From: Scoparia ambigualis
Taxonomy: Eukaryota; Arthropoda; Insecta; Lepidoptera; Crambidae
Direction: 5' to 3'
Assembly: GCA_963921215.1 (NCBI GenBank)
Contig: OY992502.1
Coordinates: 66,504,622 to 66,568,621, forward strand
Length of the DNA stretch: 64,000 nucleotides
Position 1 is the first letter of the stretch; every line of letters begins with the position of its first letter. This document shows positions 21,434-32,567 of the stretch, piece by piece. The notes beneath the pieces were generated by a model. That model did no database searches. It saw only the letters and a list, made by a program, of their open reading frames with translations, and had not been told where the DNA came from. The translations under genes and the position numbers were made by a program.

Positions 21434-23479
21434 TAGGGCATCGAACCCGGGTTTACCCGACCCGAAAAAACCCGGGTATTTCGGGTTTTCTGGGTCGCAA
21501 GAAAACCCGGGTTTGGAAAATAAGAAACCGGGTTTTCTGGTTTTTCGAGCTTTTTTACAAACTTTTCTTGTCGGTAATTATTTGTATCATAAGTATATTT
21601 AAGCCTTTTCGAAATGATCTCTTTGATTGAACACGGTCAAAAAGTACCTAACTCCTTTGTATCTCACTACATAAAATTTTACTTAAGTATATTTAAGCGT
21701 TAATAAAACGCTAAAATATAAAACATTAATCTACATACTAACCTTTGGATGTAACCAAAGATACAAACAAGTTAGTGAAGTTTACTTCTCTCTTAACTTT
21801 TTTGCACTGGGCACTAATAATTTCTGCTTGACCTAATTAACTACAGTTGTTTTTTTGTGCGAAAAAGATTAAATTAATAAAGCAAGTTGCACGTTATTCG
21901 TGCGTTTGACTTAGATCAGAAATGGCATAAACGGAATGAAAGATGGAGGCAAGATGCGTCGTCGCGTTGTTGACACGCAACGGGAGCGGTGGGCTGCGAG
22001 TGACTCCCCCGCCATTTTGTTTTGTCAGTCATCCTCATCAAGAGAGGGCTCTTTAGAACTCTCCTTTACCCATTGCAGTGGACCTCAGCATTCTTGGCAT
22101 GGACAGCGGCCAGGTACTGAATCCAAAATGCTACATCGAGAGTGTTATTTTAAATGCCTCCCGAAGTTGGGTATTCTCAAAAAGGTAGGCGGTTTTTCAC
22201 TCCCGAGCAGCGCTGTTTGCTGTACAAGACTCAGGTGCGATGGAGTATGGAGTATTGTTCCCATCTATGGGACGGCCCCGCTAAATGCACTTGATAGACT
22301 GCAAAGGCGAGCGGTACGCGTTATTGGAGATGCTGAGGTAATAGCCTCTTCTGAGGACCTCCAGCTGCGTGTGCGTAGAGACATTGCTTCTCTCAGTTTC
22401 TTCTATCGAAATTACTACGGAGAGTGTTCTGAAGAACTTTTTGATCTAATCCCGCCCTCTCCGTTCCTGTCCCGGACTACACGTGCTGGTCTTAGGAACC
22501 ACCATCATACTGCGCAGACTATCAGCACTCGTACCAAAAAAATTGGCAAGTCGTTCCTCTGTAAGACCATTCGGCTAGACGCATGTGTTTCCCAGCTCCT
22601 ATAGTCCCGGGTCTTTTCAGCGGGGCGTGAAACGGCATTTATGCAGGCAGTCATTATGAATGGGTGCGCTTGTTACCGTGCTTGTTCCACGGTGAGGAGC
22701 GCTCCGTTATTTTGGACTGCATCGGCTGCTTCGGCAGGCAGGGTGCAGTCACTATGACGTTTCACATAAAAAAATCTGCCTTCTTACGCGTTAGTTAGCC
22801 ACTAGACGAATTTATTGTTAATGTTAAGATAAAGTTGAATTAAAGTTAAAATAAGTTTTATAATAGTCTTTAGCAGATTTTTAGTAAAGAGAAAAACTGA
22901 TTATTACTGAAAGACTTAGATGAAATTTTTTATTCTGATTCCAATCTGACTTCATACGAGTAAGTTAACTACTAAAACGAATTTATTGTTAATGTTAATA
23001 AAAGACTTTAATAATTTAAACATATTTCTATATATGTATCAAAAATAGTCTTCAGCATTTTATAATTATTAGCAGTATAAGAACTGACTATTACCAAAAG
23101 ACTAAATTAATATAAATAATTTGATCTGCGTAAGTCTGTGATCAAAAATAATTACTAGCTAGATAAATACTAGATATTTCTCTATTTTATATTTGTTTTG
23201 AACAAATACTCATTGTCTAAAATACTTTTTAATACCTATTAAAATATTTTTGTGATTTTGAAAGTACTGTTTAACTGATATGAATCTTTCCCTTGTTTTA
23301 TATAGGTACCTACTCATATTGACTTAGCAACTCCATACTAAAATACAGTTTCCTCATATTTAAAAAAAATATCAAAAAGACCGAAAAAGCTCGGAAAACC
23401 TGAGTACCCGGGTTTTGACTACTTACAAGAAAACCCGAAACCCGGGTTTTTTAAAAGTGGACCGGGTTTCGATGCCCGA
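21434..23479. mobile_element. hAT-type DNA transposon, nonautonomous (2046 bp)
   Basis: The 8-bp direct repeat TACCGTAC at 21426-21433 and 23480-23487 flanks the inverted ends TAGGGCATCGAACCCGG and CCGGGTTTCGATGCCCGA. An 8-bp duplication and a 5'-YARNG start are typical of hAT. The subterminal regions are packed with AACCCGGGTTT and TTTCGGGTTTTC words in both orientations, likely transposase-binding repeats. No hAT transposase is left; the inside holds a LINE fragment (22150-22700) and AT-rich sequence. Confidence 0.8.
22150..22700 (+). pseudogene. LINE ORF2 C-terminal fragment inside the hAT element
   Basis: One plus frame up to 22604 reads YGTAPLNALDRLQRRAVRVI, SLSFFYRNYYGECSEELFDL and IPPSPFLSRTTRAGLRNHHH, ending KSFLCKTIRLDACVSQLL. 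In a shifted frame FQRGVKRHLCRQ follows, which would be the normal end. This is the thumb and tail of a CR1/jockey-type reverse transcriptase; polymerase motifs are absent. The frameshift shows decay. Confidence 0.65.
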
Positions 23480-23571
23480 TACCGTACCCCGTGCGTGACG
23501 AAGTTCTAAAATTTTTCATTCCGACATTGTCCTGGCAATTACAAACACAATAAAAATATATAGCAAATATA

Positions 23572-23769
23572 CCTGGCCTGCAAAAATAAGTATCACACTT
23601 TTAAGATTTCAGTTTTTTCTAAACTATAGAAGTTAGAGATTTATAATAAAAAACGTTTTATAGCAATTTTATCAGATTTCTTTGAAGCTATAGTAAATTA
23701 TATAATACTAACATTTTTGAGTCTTGTGTGTCTTGTTAAAAGTGTGATACTTATTTTTGCAGGCCAGTG
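23572..23769. mobile_element. Tc1/mariner-type MITE (198 bp)
   Basis: The inverted ends are CCTGGCCTGCAAAAATAAGT and, from the right, CACTGGCCTGCAAAAATAAG, continuing to TATCACACTTTTAA on both sides. TA at 23570-23571 and 23770-23771 is the target duplication. The element has no coding sequence. Confidence 0.78.
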
Positions 23770-23799
23770 TAGTTGCAGCCGTTCTTAAGTGATGCACTA

Positions 23800-24050
23800 A
23801 CAAACATTAGTGACTATTCATTTTTAGAGCAATACCTGTTTTTTTATCTTGTAATGGAAAATGTCCTTCTATGATAGGGAGGGCATTTTCCATTTTGTAT
23901 TGACGCTGTAAAAGAAATGGAGAAAAGAAATGCCCTTGGTGAGTTTCTTGCCGGTTCTTCTCAGTACAAGGCTCCCGTCCCGCTCCATAGTTAGACTTAC
24001 TAACCGATGGCATAGCGACATTCATAAGTGCAGCCTAAATGGAATAAATA
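23800..24050 (+). repeat. LINE 3' UTR fragment, partner of 7345-7570
   Basis: Carries TCCTTCTATGATAGGGAGGG, GAGTTTCTTGCCGGTTCTTC and CGACATTCATAAGTGCAGCC, ending in GGAATAAATAA, in the opposite orientation to the copy at 7.4 kb. Confidence 0.5.
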
Positions 24051-24555
24051 ATTGGCTACTTGACAGTTTTCGAAAAAGTATTTTAAAAGTTTCAAACGCT
24101 TATTTTATACCCCGTACAATATTTTCTTCCTCGAAAAACCTTTATTTAACAGAAAAAAAACATATTTTTCTTTGTTGATTTCAAACTTCGTGCGAAAACG
24201 GTTGGTCACGTGACATTTTGCTCGGTGACGTCACATTTCAATAATTATAGAAACTTAACTTGAAACCTGACAGATAGTTTCTGTATACTTTGTGAAATGT
24301 GACGTCACAATCCGTCACATGAAGCTCAATCATGGCCGCCCGTGTTTCGGGTCTTGTAATCCACAGATAAAAAAAAGCAAAATTATTTTGTAAAAATAAA
24401 ATATTTACAATTTATCTTCATAAAAAAAACTATTGGATAATTATCGTTTAATCGTAACCTACCATTTCCGACATATTTCATATTTTATTGTTACAACTGT
24501 CAAATTGCCAATTTTGAATGGAATTGAATTGAATTAAATTATTTATACGTACTAT
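24051..24555. other. Noncoding stretch with a small inverted repeat
   Basis: At 24218-24310, GGTGACGTCACATTTCA and TGAAATGTGACGTCACA are inverted copies, probably a short decayed MITE. The sequence is otherwise AT-rich with no gene. Confidence 0.4.
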
Positions 24556-24767
24556 TATCTACAAAGGGTTAGTCGGAGACCAAGCAATGAGGACCGCAAA
24601 AGCAGTTCAATGCCACTGTCCACAGCACACCAAATGATAACTGCACATGTGCTCAGCGTGACAGGTGGTGAGCCCATCGCCGCTCTATGCTGTTGGATGT
24701 ATCTGCAGTCTTTGGTGCGTTAGTCGCCTTTTACGATACCCAAGAGAAGGGATGAGGCGGTATTATT
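24556..24767 (+). repeat. Dispersed repeat, parent family of the 106-bp satellite
   Basis: GGGTTAGTCGGAGACCAAGC, GTGCTCAGCGTGACAGGTGG, then GAGCCCATCGCCGCTCTATG, TGTTGGATGTATCTGCAGTC and GTTAGTCGCCTTTTACGATA. The second half equals one monomer of the array at 37.6-41.3 kb. Its end is interrupted by the MITE at 24768. Confidence 0.7.
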
Positions 24768-25124
24768 ACATGAGTAAAGAAACGGAACAGACAGAGACAA
24801 AGCTTCATACAACCGCGCCGTCGCGAGTAAACTACTACAAGCATACGGCGCATGTGTGCGTGTCCACTAGCCGCTACCACATGAGTAAAGAAACGGAACA
24901 GAGACAATTTACTTCATACAACCGCGCCGTCGCGAGTCAACTACTACAAGCATACGGCGCATGTGTGCGTGTCCACTAGCCGCTGCGTCGCGTATGCGCC
25001 GCCCGCTACTGGATAAAACCGGTTTACCACAGTATTTACGCTCGCTCGGCCAGTGGACAAACGGAGAGACTCGCGACGGCGCAGTTGTATGAAGCTTTGT
25101 CTCTGTTCCGTTTTCTACTCATGT
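24768..25124. mobile_element. MITE with 9-bp TSD (Mutator-like), internal duplication
   Basis: GGTATTATT at 24759-24767 and 25125-25133 is a perfect 9-bp target duplication. The inverted ends are ACATGAGTAAAGAAACGGAA and, from the right, ACATGAGTAGAAAACGGAAC, continuing over AGACAAAGCTTCATACAAC and GCGCCGTCGCGAG. The left arm is present twice in tandem (about 24768-24875 and 24880-24985). A 9-bp duplication points to the Mutator superfamily. There is no coding sequence. Confidence 0.75.
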
Positions 25125-25499
25125 GGTATTATTCTATGAGTGAGCCGCTACCAGCGCAGCACTTTTATTAAAATAGATTAAAAGGCTTATCGGTTATTTG
25201 GAAAGTGGATCACGTTTCGCTCGTTGCCTTTTATGAATGCGACCACTTTAAAATTGAATCATCATTTGTCGTAGGTATACATTAAATTCTTATATCGCCG
25301 GAAATCGTTATTGTGACATTTGTAACCATGCAATAGAACATTTTGATATGAATAATTTAGCTCTTATTTTATCAAAACTTTTAACAAATGAGGCTGTGGG
25401 CCTCTGCCTTACCTCTGTCTGACACCAGAAATAATAGCTTATTATATTTTATTTATGAGATATCTAATTATTTCAGTTGTGTGTTGTTTTTGGACTATG

Positions 25500-25560
25500 T
25501 CAGATAAGATAAGATAAGATAGATAATACATTTATTTGCGAGAATACAGTAAATTAGGAA
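25500..25560 (-). repeat. LINE tail fragment
   Basis: On the minus strand an AATAAATGTATT block is followed by TATCTTATCTTATCT repeats, the remnant of a LINE 3' tail, possibly of the family at 15119-15699. Confidence 0.4.
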
Positions 25561-25568
25561 GTTACATT

Positions 25569-27193
25569 CAATATCAATATCAATATCAATAAATTTATTT
25601 GCACAAAACATGGTACAATTTTAAGGTCTTATAATATAATATGAACAAACATGTTTTACCGAATTATCGATATGCAAACATTTCGTCGCCATGCAATTAA
25701 ATTAGGTAAGTACTTATAAAATATCACATTAAATTAGAATTCCAAAATTACAATAGCATTTTAAATAAATAAAACTGTAAAATGTCAACGTCAATGAATG
25801 TTAAACAATTACACAAGCAAAGTCAAAAAATGCAAAATGTCAAATAAGTAACAATCTCAACCATAAAATTACAAGCATTTCAACTATCAAATAGAACAGT
25901 ACGATGTCAATGCCAATGGATGATATATAATTGTGCAGGTGTCTTAAATGCAGAATGTCAGAATAATAATAATGTCAACCTTAAAATTAATAATGATTTA
26001 TAAATAGTTATTGTCAATCTAACATGTCAGAAATCGATCACAATTCGTCTAAGGGCAAATTTTTCAATCCCTAGACAAAACTTATCCATCTGATAAAGCA
26101 TGACACGATCAAAATAAAATAGCAGTTGTCAAAAAGAAAACACGTGATTTGACAATACATTTCAAAATGGCCGCGTAATACCGTAACAAACGAACAACCT
26201 CTATCCGACAATTGAAAAATCGGCTCTAAAGTGACCATCTCGGCAAAATTTTATAAATTCATTTATGTCATAAAAACAGTTATCAATTAGAACACAGAGA
26301 ATAATTCTTTTAAAAACATTAAGTTGCAAATTTTGAATGTGGTTCGGAAGTAAATTAAATAGTCTAACGCACATGCTATGACAATTTCTCGAAATACAAG
26401 CTGTGCCTGCTTGGAGCACAGATAACTTCCATGGGTACCTCCTTGTACCACCACGATTACAGTCATCCTTTTGTTTTGTGAAGAGGTTGGCATGTTTCTT
26501 TGTAAATGTTAATATTTCAAATATGTATAGGGATGGTAATGTGAGAATTCTTAACTTTTTAAAGAGAGGTCTACATGATTCCATCTGTCCTATATCGCAA
26601 ATGGATCTTATACATTTTTTCTGCAGGATGAAAACACGACTAATGTGTGTCGAGTTCCCCCACAGAATCAGCCCATACCTCAGTATAGAACCAACGTATC
26701 CATGGTATGCCATCAGAGCTGTCTTAAGGTTAGCTAACTTTGAGAGACCATACAGAGCGAACACAAACCTGTTTATTCTCTGGCATACAATTTCAATATG
26801 ATTTTGCCATGTGAGTTCGGAATCGATCACAATACCGAGAAAAGTCGCTGATGCAGTCATGGCAATGGGATCGTTATTGTTGTGTACTGATAATTGTTGA
26901 GCTTTTCCATTTTTGTTGTGAAATTGTACATACTTTGTTTTACCCGTATTAATTTTTAAATCATTATGTTCTAGCCAATTTGTTATATCTTTAATTACAT
27001 TATTTATTACATCATTATAGTTAATGTTAGGTATTTTGTGTATTGTCACTGAAATATCATCAGCAAATAGTGTTACTGGATATTGCGTACATTTGGGAAG
27101 GTCATTGATGTATAGAATGTAGAGTAATGGTCCCAATATGCTACCCTGTGGGACACCCGAGTTATTCACTCTAATATTTGATCTATATGTCAC
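25569..27193 (-). mobile_element. 5'-truncated CR1/jockey-type LINE
   Basis: Reads on the minus strand from the middle of the reverse transcriptase to a 3' tail of (TATTGA)n at 25569-25591. The 3' UTR is about 600 bp. Only the distal half of ORF2 is present, so it is a dead-on-arrival copy. The open frame suggests a fairly recent insertion. Confidence 0.75.
26201..27193 (-). CDS. Partial reverse transcriptase (LINE ORF2, distal half)
   Basis: 330 residues with no stop. It begins just before SGVPQGSILGPLLYILYIND, then shows LFADDISV with both catalytic aspartates and WLEHNDLKINTGKTKYVQF. FLGIVIDSELTWQNHI, LRYGLILWGNSTHIS and VFILQKKCIRSICDIGQ follow, and the protein ends near the stop at 26201. 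The fingers, first palm motifs and endonuclease are missing because of 5' truncation, so no activity is expected. There is no natural start codon; the frame is simply open from the truncation point. The motif order matches the CR1/jockey group. Confidence 0.8.
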   Translation of the reverse strand: MTYRSNIRVNNSGVPQGSILGPLLYILYINDLPKCTQYPVTLFADDISVTIHKIPNINYNDVINNVIKDITNWLEHNDLKINTGKTKYVQFHNKNGKAQQLSVHNNNDPIAMTASATFLGIVIDSELTWQNHIEIVCQRINRFVFALYGLSKLANLKTALMAYHGYVGSILRYGLILWGNSTHISRVFILQKKCIRSICDIGQMESCRPLFKKLRILTLPSLYIFEILTFTKKHANLFTKQKDDCNRGGTRRYPWKLSVLQAGTACISRNCHSMCVRLFNLLPNHIQNLQLNVFKRIILCVLIDNCFYDINEFIKFCRDGHFRADFSIVG

Positions 27194-27199
27194 ACATTT

Positions 27200-27855
27200 A
27201 TAAATTTAGTACAATTGTATTCAACCTTCAGGCAGGCGCGCAAAAATCTCGTTAAGAGCGCGCAGACAAAAACATGCAAGTTAAAAGTCTACGCGAGGAA
27301 TTCACTTCCCACTCATACATTGAGAATGCGTCTGTGTGCATGAGCGCAGTCGGCAGGAGTGCGTTTCTTCGTTTTGGGTGTAGTTGTTTGGTTAAAGTTT
27401 AACTCGTTTGAGTTGCAACCGAGCCACAGAACGATCGAGTTGTTTTTATAACCTATTCTGAAGTATTCCTGTCCAAAACGAGAGAAAATTCTTCTTCTGT
27501 CTCCATTTTTTCCATTTTTTATACCATATTTGGCAAAATTATTAAAAAGTCAAACAAAACGAAACAACAGGCGGAATTTTTCGAGACGTTTTGACATAAA
27601 TTGCAAACTTTGACACTTTAGTTTAGAACAATGATATAAACGACAAATAGCTGTCAGAGTGAAAAATAACCTCAGAACAATAACAAGCATAGAAACCACG
27701 CTAAAATAGCAAGCAAAGACATATATTTATCCTTCTTCTTCTTACGAGTCATGCTAATGAGTTAGAAAGAGATGGAGAATGATTGACTTGTCCTAATTTG
27801 TGTAGGTGGTCACTAGTTTATTCCACACTAGGGACGTCATTTCTCGGCATTTTAT
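27200..27855. other. Noncoding stretch; inverted motif near 27645-27715
   Basis: No gene seen. At 27645-27715, AGCTGTCAGAG and CTCAGAACAATAACAAGCAT with AGAAACCACGCTAAAA occur in inverted order at 31230-31345, marking the left side of a possible 3.7-kb composite element. Confidence 0.45.
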
Positions 27856-28140
27856 ATCGACAAAAATAAAACAAAATCTGTAAAAATATCCCAATCGATA
27901 TTGAACTCTACGATTTCAACATTAGGTTGAGATTCGGTTGCAGGTATTTCACAGATTAGTAGGTCGCAGAGTAGGTAGGGTAGGGCGATATGACGCTGCC
28001 TGTACAGTCAGCGTTACATCTATCTATCCTTATATATGTAAAATTCTCGCAACCAAATTTCACCCTAATTCACCCTAATGTCAATCATGTAGAGTTCAAT
28101 ATCAATTGGAATATTTTGACAGATTTGGGTAGGTCGATCA
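27856..28140. mobile_element. Long palindromic MITE
   Basis: Two arms of about 125 bp mirror each other around CTGTACAG at about 28000. Key blocks are AATCGATATTGAACTCTAC against GTAGAGTTCAATATCAATT, and TGACGCTGCCTGTACAG against CTGTACAGTCAGCGTTACA. Partial relatives occur at 28255-28330 and 33785-33900. Noncoding. Confidence 0.6.
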
Positions 28141-28650
28141 GTGGCCGTGTGTACACACACTACTTTACGTTCTATTGTTAGGCCAAAAATATGTTAACGG
28201 TAAAAGTGGTCACTTTTGCCTTCAGCAAGTTTTGCAAGTTAATAACGAGAAGCAGTGTACAGTCAGTGTCACATCGGCCTACCCTTATCTGTCAAATTAA
28301 CTAGATGGATATTGAACTTTATGCTTTGAAAGTAAATCTGAAAATTGATACGAGGAAAATATAAATATGAAAGATTACTAAGGAAATAAAAAACTTATAA
28401 ATAAACATTTAAAACATTTTTATTAAATCACTGCCTCTTAAATAAGAAGGTTTTGGTTAAAACGCTTTATAATTTGTCACGAGGCGCACATTCCTGTAAT
28501 TCCAGTTTGGTATTCGTATTATCAAATATAACTTAGGTACGGCTTTTATCAATAGGATTCTGTGATTGTCATCGAAACTTTGTTTTAGAGAATGATTAAC
28601 AAGATTGCTCAAAATGCTTGTTGGTACAAATGTATCGCAGACATTGTTCA
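28141..28650. other. Noncoding stretch
   Basis: Contains one half-copy of the palindromic family (28255-28330). The minus frame at 28457-28651 has no known domain and lies just 3' of a THAP fossil; it may be degraded coding sequence of the same element. Confidence 0.35.
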
Positions 28651-28654
28651 TGAT

Positions 28655-28769
28655 TGATTGATTGTAAAATGTTTAGAACCTAAATGACTGCGTTTATTCC
28701 ATATCCAATTTAGTCTTCTTACACGCTGGCCGTAGCCATTCTTTATTTATATCATCATTTTTTGGAAAC
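28655..28769 (-). pseudogene. THAP zinc-finger fossil (exon start)
   Basis: On the minus strand a splice-acceptor-like TTTTGGTTACAG is followed by FPKNDDINKEWLRPACKK, a stop, then SHLGSKHFTINQS. THAP domains have a P-x-x-x...W...C-S-K-H-F pattern, and here the Cys of CSKHF has become Gly. This is a decayed THAP domain, the DNA-binding part of P-type and some other transposases or of host THAP proteins. Confidence 0.45.
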
Positions 28770-29190
28770 CTGTAACCAAAAAGTAGAATTTTTAAAATTA
28801 GTGAAATTGTAGATAAATGGTAGTAGTAGTAATCAAGAAAACCATTCAATTATGTATATTTTTTAAATTATCAATAGGTAACTTTTAAAGTTATAAATTA
28901 TTAATATCATGTTAAGAGTAAAACAAGTTATAATGAGGCGTATACACATATCATAATTTAAAGATAGATGTGCTAACCACTTACACAAAATACTGATTTA
29001 TCGATATAGAAATGCACGCCACTAGGCGAAAAAACATAACCTTCAACATTTGGACAAAATTTCATTGATAAATGCCTTATATCAGCACAGAACTGGACAC
29101 GATGACTATTTAGACAAACTATTAGTGTGTGTTTAATAAATTAATGCCATTAATTATGTTTAGGTAAAACGAAAACAGTCTGAGCTTACC

Positions 29191-30799
29191 ATATATTAAA
29201 ACAAAAAGGGAAGATACGGCATTAGCGTCTCGTGAGTGAGCCGCCAAAATTAGGCCTAAAGGCACAATTTCACTTCAGTCCCAATTTGCCGAGCGAACAG
29301 GCTACATCGCTCTATTGCAGATATTCTACTGTGTGAGAAAGAGAAAGACGCTACTCCGGAGTGGCGTCGGAATCGGTCGTACGTACTCGTCTGTTGCAAA
29401 GCGACCGAGACGTCAACGCACTACTCGCTGACTCCCTCGCGCTGACGTTGAAATTTAAGCTAATCACACACTACGCAGATACGGTAATATTTTATCTGCG
29501 TATAAAAACTTATTTATCTGAAAGCATCACACACTAAACAGATATGATAATATACGAGACGATACATTCACTCGGAATTCTTCACACTGAGTAGACTTGT
29601 TTTTTGATAAGGATTGTTTATACAGGGTGTTTTATTGCAAGGAGATAAGATCTAATATTATTGTTGGATTTTAAATTAGAGCAGGACAAAAGTAATATAT
29701 TATTACATGTCCATAACGAATAACTAATATTTTTCGAATTTAAACGTGATAATATAATATTAGTATAGTAGTTACGCGGCCGGTTTGCTAGGTGTTGTTT
29801 TGATATTGTTGTTAATTTTGGTGTAGATAATTGTGTGTAGATACTTTTATTTATAATAGGTAGGTAGGTAGTGTATTAGATTTTAGTTTATTAGGTGTTT
29901 GTAAATAAATAATAGTTTAGGAAAAATGATGCGAAAAAGCCATTTTTAGAAGAATTTCAGTGATGTGGACGATGCTGCTAAAAATATATGTAGTGTGTGT
30001 AAAGTACCTACAAAGGAAAGTTCAATGAGTTCATTATTTTTGGCAAAATTAAACAATACTTACCTGTTTTACTTGTTAATTGTTATTCATTGCTCTTAAA
30101 TAAACATGCTGTGATTTATAAATGTTTTTTGTGTGTTTCACTTTTACTTTTACTTTTAATATATTTTTCTCCAATAAAATAAAGAAATCATGTTTCTTAG
30201 GGTTATTAGCATTATAACAGTTATCATTTACAATATAATGTATACTGCAACGAGCCAACGAACACTCGACAAAGTTTTTGTGGATATTACTAATGTTCTA
30301 TTAAACTAATATATTATAGCTTAAAAAATTTTAGGTTATTTTAAAATAGCTTATCGTTATAACGCGTTGGCAATATGTAGCCATTGTGAACACTCCTAAG
30401 CGCATCCACCCTGTATTTACATGCAGATAAAATATTATGCCATGCTGATACGGCAGATGCTATCTGCAGATATATTTGTATACGCAGATAAAAATCTCTC
30501 TCTGTCAGTATCTGTCGGTGCTCACAGATACTGTACGATAAAATATAAATTATCTGCGCTGTGTGTGTTGGTTCATATGATTTATATAGAGAGCGATATT
30601 GACAGATATCTGCTCAGATACAGATATCTTACCGTATCTGCGTAGTGTGTGATGAGCTTTACCGCTTTGTCTCGCTCGCTCGATTTACACTTTATAGGTA
30701 TGCGTGTGTGAGTGTTTGCTTAAGTAGTTGAGTAGGACTATATTTTGAATTACTACAAGTAGGAGCATGCCGTATCTTTCCATTTTGTTTTAATCTAAG
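29191..30799. mobile_element. MULE-like MITE, split by a later PIF-like element
   Basis: GAGCTTACC at 29182-29190 and 30800-30808 is a perfect 9-bp direct repeat. The inverted ends share ATTAAAACAAAA and AAGATACGGCAT with one or two mismatches. Subtracting the inner element leaves about 405 bp without coding content. The 9-bp duplication points to Mutator-like transposition. Confidence 0.65.
29458..30658. mobile_element. PIF/Harbinger-like nonautonomous element (1201 bp)
   Basis: TTA at 29455-29457 and 30659-30661 flanks AGCTAATCACACACTACGCA and, from the right, AGCTCATCACACACTACGCA; the ends continue into GATACGGTAA. A 3-bp TTA duplication is typical of PIF/Harbinger. Both subterminal zones repeat CAGATA/TATCTG words many times. 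There is no transposase frame. The 225-bp frame at 30421-30645 lies in the subterminal repeats and is not a gene. Confidence 0.65.
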
Positions 30800-31345
30800 G
30801 AGCTTACCGATAAAAGGTTATTGTCTCTTCATTATTTTCTTTTCTTATTATAAGGGATTTACAACCCTCAATCCCACAAGACATTTTGTCACACGTAACG
30901 CATATATATCACTAACAATGCTATGGCTAGTTTATAGGTTTCTTCGGAAGAATACCTTGCAAATAATTAAATATATCTGAGAGGAGCTACAACTTAGCTT
31001 GAAAATAATCCGTCATTATAATGTAACCAAGTTAGGTTGCCACTTATTTACACAGCAACAAAAAGAAAATAACGACACATTTAATCTGATGGTGTTATAA
31101 AGACATCCAATTACATCCATTTGACGTTTACCTTGTGACAACCTAGAAAAAATAGAAACGAATGTGGATTAGAGGTTTCATTCACTCTCGTTACAAAATT
31201 AAATGAAGTCATATGAGTAAGATAGCTGTTGTCTAGCTCGTCTTTTAGCGTGGTTTCTATGCTTTAGTTATTGTTCTGAGAAAATAACCATCCGATTTGA
31301 TGGTAGTTTGGTTGCTGCGCTCTGGGCCACGGAACGGATGAAACT

Positions 31346-31655
31346 ACGCTCTGACAGCTATCACAGTAAAATTTCACCAAGCCACGGGACGGTTAGAGCG
31401 CGCGCCGGAGTGCGCTCGAGTGCACTCGAGTGAAGCGACGGAACGCAGCCCAGACGGCAGTCCGAACGGAACGAGTAATTTAGATACTTTGGTTAATTAT
31501 TTTGACGATTATTTATTTTTCAATAGGCACAAGGGTATTTATGTTAGTACACTCTAACATAATTATCTTATTATCTTAAATAATTATATACGTTTGCCTT
31601 ATTGGCATTGATATATACTTCTTCTTGGATCTACGTACTGAATCTGTCTACTGAA
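31346..31655. other. Noncoding stretch
   Basis: Short GC-rich part (GCGCGCGCCGGAGTGCGCTC, 31395-31415) and then AT-rich sequence; nothing gene-like. Confidence 0.3.
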
Positions 31656-31845
31656 TCTGAATATTAAAATACAAAAGTGAGTTTGTTTGTTTGTTTGTTT
31701 CGCTTTCACGCTTAAACCGCTAATCCGATTTTGATGAATTTTGGTATAGAGATACGAGTATATGGGGTCCTGTAGACGGTTATAGGCTACTTTTTTCCGC
31801 GATAAATTGACGCGAGCGAAGCCTTGGGCAAAATCTAGTTTTCTT
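31656..31845 (+). repeat. Lepidopteran dispersed repeat (CCGATTTTGATG...GCGAAGCC family)
   Basis: (GTTT)n at 31685-31700, then CTAATCCGATTTTGATGAAT, ATAGGCTACTTTTTTCCGCG and GACGCGAGCGAAGCC. This is a typical lepidopteran nonautonomous repeat, related in layout to 20816-21185. Confidence 0.55.
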
Positions 31846-31954
31846 CATACATCTGAAAACCGCTAGGTACAGATCTTGAGGTTGAGATAAAGATCTCATC
31901 TGATGGTGATGTAACTATGAGAACGAAAAAGTAGATGTGCGATATGATTAGACG

Positions 31955-32130
31955 AGATATCATCATCATCAGCCTATAAACGTCCCACTGCTGGGCACAG
32001 GCCTTGAACTGGGCCCACATGAACACCATGGGGAGATTGGACTCTAACCCACCACGCTGGCCCTATGCTGGTTGGTGGATTTTTACGACTGCTAATCTTA
32101 CGACAACAACCGGGACCAACGGCTTTACGT
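31955..32130 (-). repeat. Lepidopteran GATGAT-tailed retroposon
   Basis: On the plus strand it starts with an ATCATCATCATCAGCC tail, then CGTCCCACTGCTGGGCACAG, and ends in ACAACAACCGGGACCAACGG. Same family as 1893-2017 and 18415-18640. Confidence 0.6.
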
Positions 32131-32565
32131 GGCCATCCGGAGTACGGAGGAGGTCGAGATGTTTCTTTTAATTTGGTCACCCATGCTCTTACACGGCATT
32201 GCGAATGTTGAGCAATATGCAAAGTAGCAAATCCAACACCTCAGCCGCTGCGCCATCGAGCTGCTGAAAGTTAGAGCGCCACACCACGCGCCGCCTGTCG
32301 CCATCGCAAAAAAAAATCTAATCAAAATTCAGGACATGTCAGAAAATTTCCTGTCGTTGAGTAACCCTACTTGGAATGAAATATAACCTCTCGCGATGGA
32401 ATATAGCTTTCATCAGTGTCGTTAATTCCTTATATTGTCGTTAGTGAACGCGGTGTTTGCAATTATTGAAATGACCTCATTTGTCATTTAGATGGCTCTT
32501 TTACCAGCTGACACACTGATTACAAAATACTGAAATAAGCCCCTCTCGTATTATTGATTGATTAA
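32131..32565. other. Noncoding stretch
   Basis: Minus frames at 31974-32325 overlap the retroposon and show no conserved domain. Nothing else seen. Confidence 0.3.
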
Positions 32566-32567
32566 AC

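Larger units (their letters stand above)
27645..31345. mobile_element. Candidate composite element bounded by inverted motifs
   Basis: CTCAGAACAATAAC...GCATAGAAACCACGCTAAAA at about 27672-27705 and its complement at about 31238-31275 face each other. AGCTGTCAGAG lies outside both. Between them are a palindromic MITE, a THAP-domain fossil and a MULE-like MITE holding a PIF-like element. The right boundary carries about 60 extra bases between the two motifs. No target duplication was found, so the unity of the element is inference. Confidence 0.35.

Noticed and set aside
31380..31450. CpG-island promoter
   Set aside because: The GC-rich part is short and no exon or transcript signal follows.
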